Shown here piece after piece: positions 5,049 through 5,854 of a DNA stretch of 5,854 nt (the stretch's first letter is position 1; each line of letters starts with the position of its first letter). Location of the stretch: contig NVUP01000012.1 in assembly GCA_002401945.1 (NCBI GenBank), forward strand, positions 97,039 through 102,892, written 5' to 3'. The notes below the pieces were generated by a model. That model was not told the origin of the DNA and made no database searches. It worked only from the letters and a program-made list of their open reading frames with translations. This DNA is from Paracoccaceae bacterium (GTDB lineage Bacteria > Pseudomonadota > Alphaproteobacteria > Rhodobacterales > Rhodobacteraceae). The translations under genes were made by a program, and so were the position numbers.

Positions 5049-5822
5049 ATGTCTTTGCAGGGGAAAACCGCAGTTATCACCGGATCAAATTCTGGAATTG
5101 GACTGGGCGTTGCACGGGAACTGGCGCGGGCGGGGGCAGATGTGGTGCTGAATTCCTTCACCGACCGGGACGAAGATCATGCGCTGGCCGAGTCGATTTC
5201 ATCTGAATTTGGCGTCACTGCCCGGTATATCAAAGCAGATATGGCCATTGGCCAGGAATGCCGGGAACTGATCACGGCGGCGGGGACCTGTGATATCCTG
5301 GTCAATAACGCAGGCATTCAACATGTTGCTCCGATCGACGAGTTTCCGCTGGATAAGTGGGATGCGATCATTGCGATCAACCTGAATTCCGCGTTTCACA
5401 CCACGGCCGTCGCGCTGCCGCTGATGCGGGCTGCGGGCTGGGGACGGGTGATCAACATCGCCTCGGCGCATGGCTTGACGGCGTCGCCGTTCAAATCGGC
5501 CTATGTGGCGGCCAAGCACGGGGTGGTGGGCATGACCAAGGCGGTGGCACTGGAAACAGCGCAGGAGCCAATCACTTGTAATGCTATTTGCCCCGGATAC
5601 GTGCTGACACCGCTGGTTGAGGCGCAGATCCCCGCGACCATGGCAGAATACGGCATGGACCGAGATACGGTGATCAAAGAGGTTATGTTGGCGCGTCAGC
5701 CGTCCAAGGAATTTGCCACAGTGGAACAATTGGGAGGCACAGTTGTGTTCCTGTGCTCATCTGCGGCGGCGCAGATGACCGGCACCACGCTGAGCGTCGA
5801 TGGTGGCTGGACCGCGTTGTAG
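5049..5822 (+). CDS. bdhA: D-3-hydroxybutyrate dehydrogenase (short-chain dehydrogenase/reductase)
   Basis: This 257-residue cytosolic NAD-dependent enzyme interconverts D-3-hydroxybutyrate and acetoacetate, the step that feeds polyhydroxybutyrate breakdown products into central metabolism. The Rossmann signature is TGSNSGIG (residues 11-18), and NNAG is at 86-89. The catalytic set is Asn111, Ser139, Tyr152 and Lys156 (YVAAK). Substrate-binding residues known from the Pseudomonas fragi enzyme are in register: Gln91, His141, Lys149 and Gln193. The stretches NAGIQHVAPI, SAHGL.ASPFKSAY and CNAICPGYV.TPLVE, plus the C-terminal DGGW, are hallmarks of this subfamily rather than of generic SDRs. AAGGGA eight bases before the ATG sets the start. 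The gene stands alone on its strand here, with a GC-rich hairpin after the stop, but a following gene could lie beyond the window. Confidence 0.95.
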   Translation: MSLQGKTAVITGSNSGIGLGVARELARAGADVVLNSFTDRDEDHALAESISSEFGVTARYIKADMAIGQECRELITAAGTCDILVNNAGIQHVAPIDEFPLDKWDAIIAINLNSAFHTTAVALPLMRAAGWGRVINIASAHGLTASPFKSAYVAAKHGVVGMTKAVALETAQEPITCNAICPGYVLTPLVEAQIPATMAEYGMDRDTVIKEVMLARQPSKEFATVEQLGGTVVFLCSSAAAQMTGTTLSVDGGWTAL

Positions 5823-5832
5823 AACGGCAAGG

Positions 5833-5854
5833 GCGGGGGGGGGCAGCCCCCCGC
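5833..5854 (+). terminator. Probable terminator hairpin after bdhA, cut by the window edge
   Basis: GCGGGGGG (5833-5840) can pair with CCCCCCGC (5847-5854) over 8 bp, starting 10 bases after the bdhA stop. A T run cannot be checked because the window ends at the stem, so direction and strength are inferred. Confidence 0.5.

Noticed and set aside
5199..5729. A minus-strand open frame of 176 codons opposite bdhA
   Set aside because: It is rich in Arg and His with no recognisable domain, and lies wholly within a gene with a complete SDR active site. It is a shadow frame.

Overview
The window looks like alphaproteobacterial chromosome, most likely from the Rhodobacteraceae (Roseobacter group). 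This rests on family resemblance seen by eye: an XRE-cupin regulator, an ArsR-ArsC fusion next to an AqpS-type channel, a YejA-like periplasmic binding protein and a canonical D-3-hydroxybutyrate dehydrogenase. No database search was possible. All genes inside the window are intact; only the first is cut by the edge.

Layout. Bases 1-407 (+) hold the 3' part of an XRE/cupin transcriptional regulator. It converges on a small uncharacterised 73-residue gene (653-432, -). Bases 2786-717 (-) form a compact arsenic operon. It has a promoter with an overlapping palindromic operator, an ArsR-ArsC fusion, a stand-alone ArsC and an aquaporin AqpS, closed by a good intrinsic terminator at 750-717. The three cistrons are joined by two 4-base ATGA stop/start overlaps. 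Upstream on the same strand is a YejA-like ABC-transporter binding protein (4625-2808) without permease or ATPase genes beside it. After a 423-bp intergenic region, bdhA lies on the + strand (5049-5822), followed by a GC-rich hairpin at the window edge.

How the genes work together. The ars operon encodes arsenate reduction (two ArsC active sites, one fused to the sensor) and a channel that can let arsenite leave the cell down its gradient. No ArsB or Acr3 pump is visible, so this resembles the Sinorhizobium meliloti arsR-aqpS-arsC strategy. The ArsR domain carries a Cys-Cys...Cys As(III) site directly before the fused reductase domain, which links product formation and sensing in one polypeptide. 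BdhA belongs to polyhydroxybutyrate/ketone-body metabolism and is not obviously connected with arsenic.

The least expected element is in the 4626-5048 intergenic region. A sigma-70-like promoter (TTGGAA, 17 bases, TATAAC) is followed by a hairpin and then a textbook intrinsic terminator with eight T residues, all on the + strand with no credible gene between them. This predicts a small RNA of about 76 nt.
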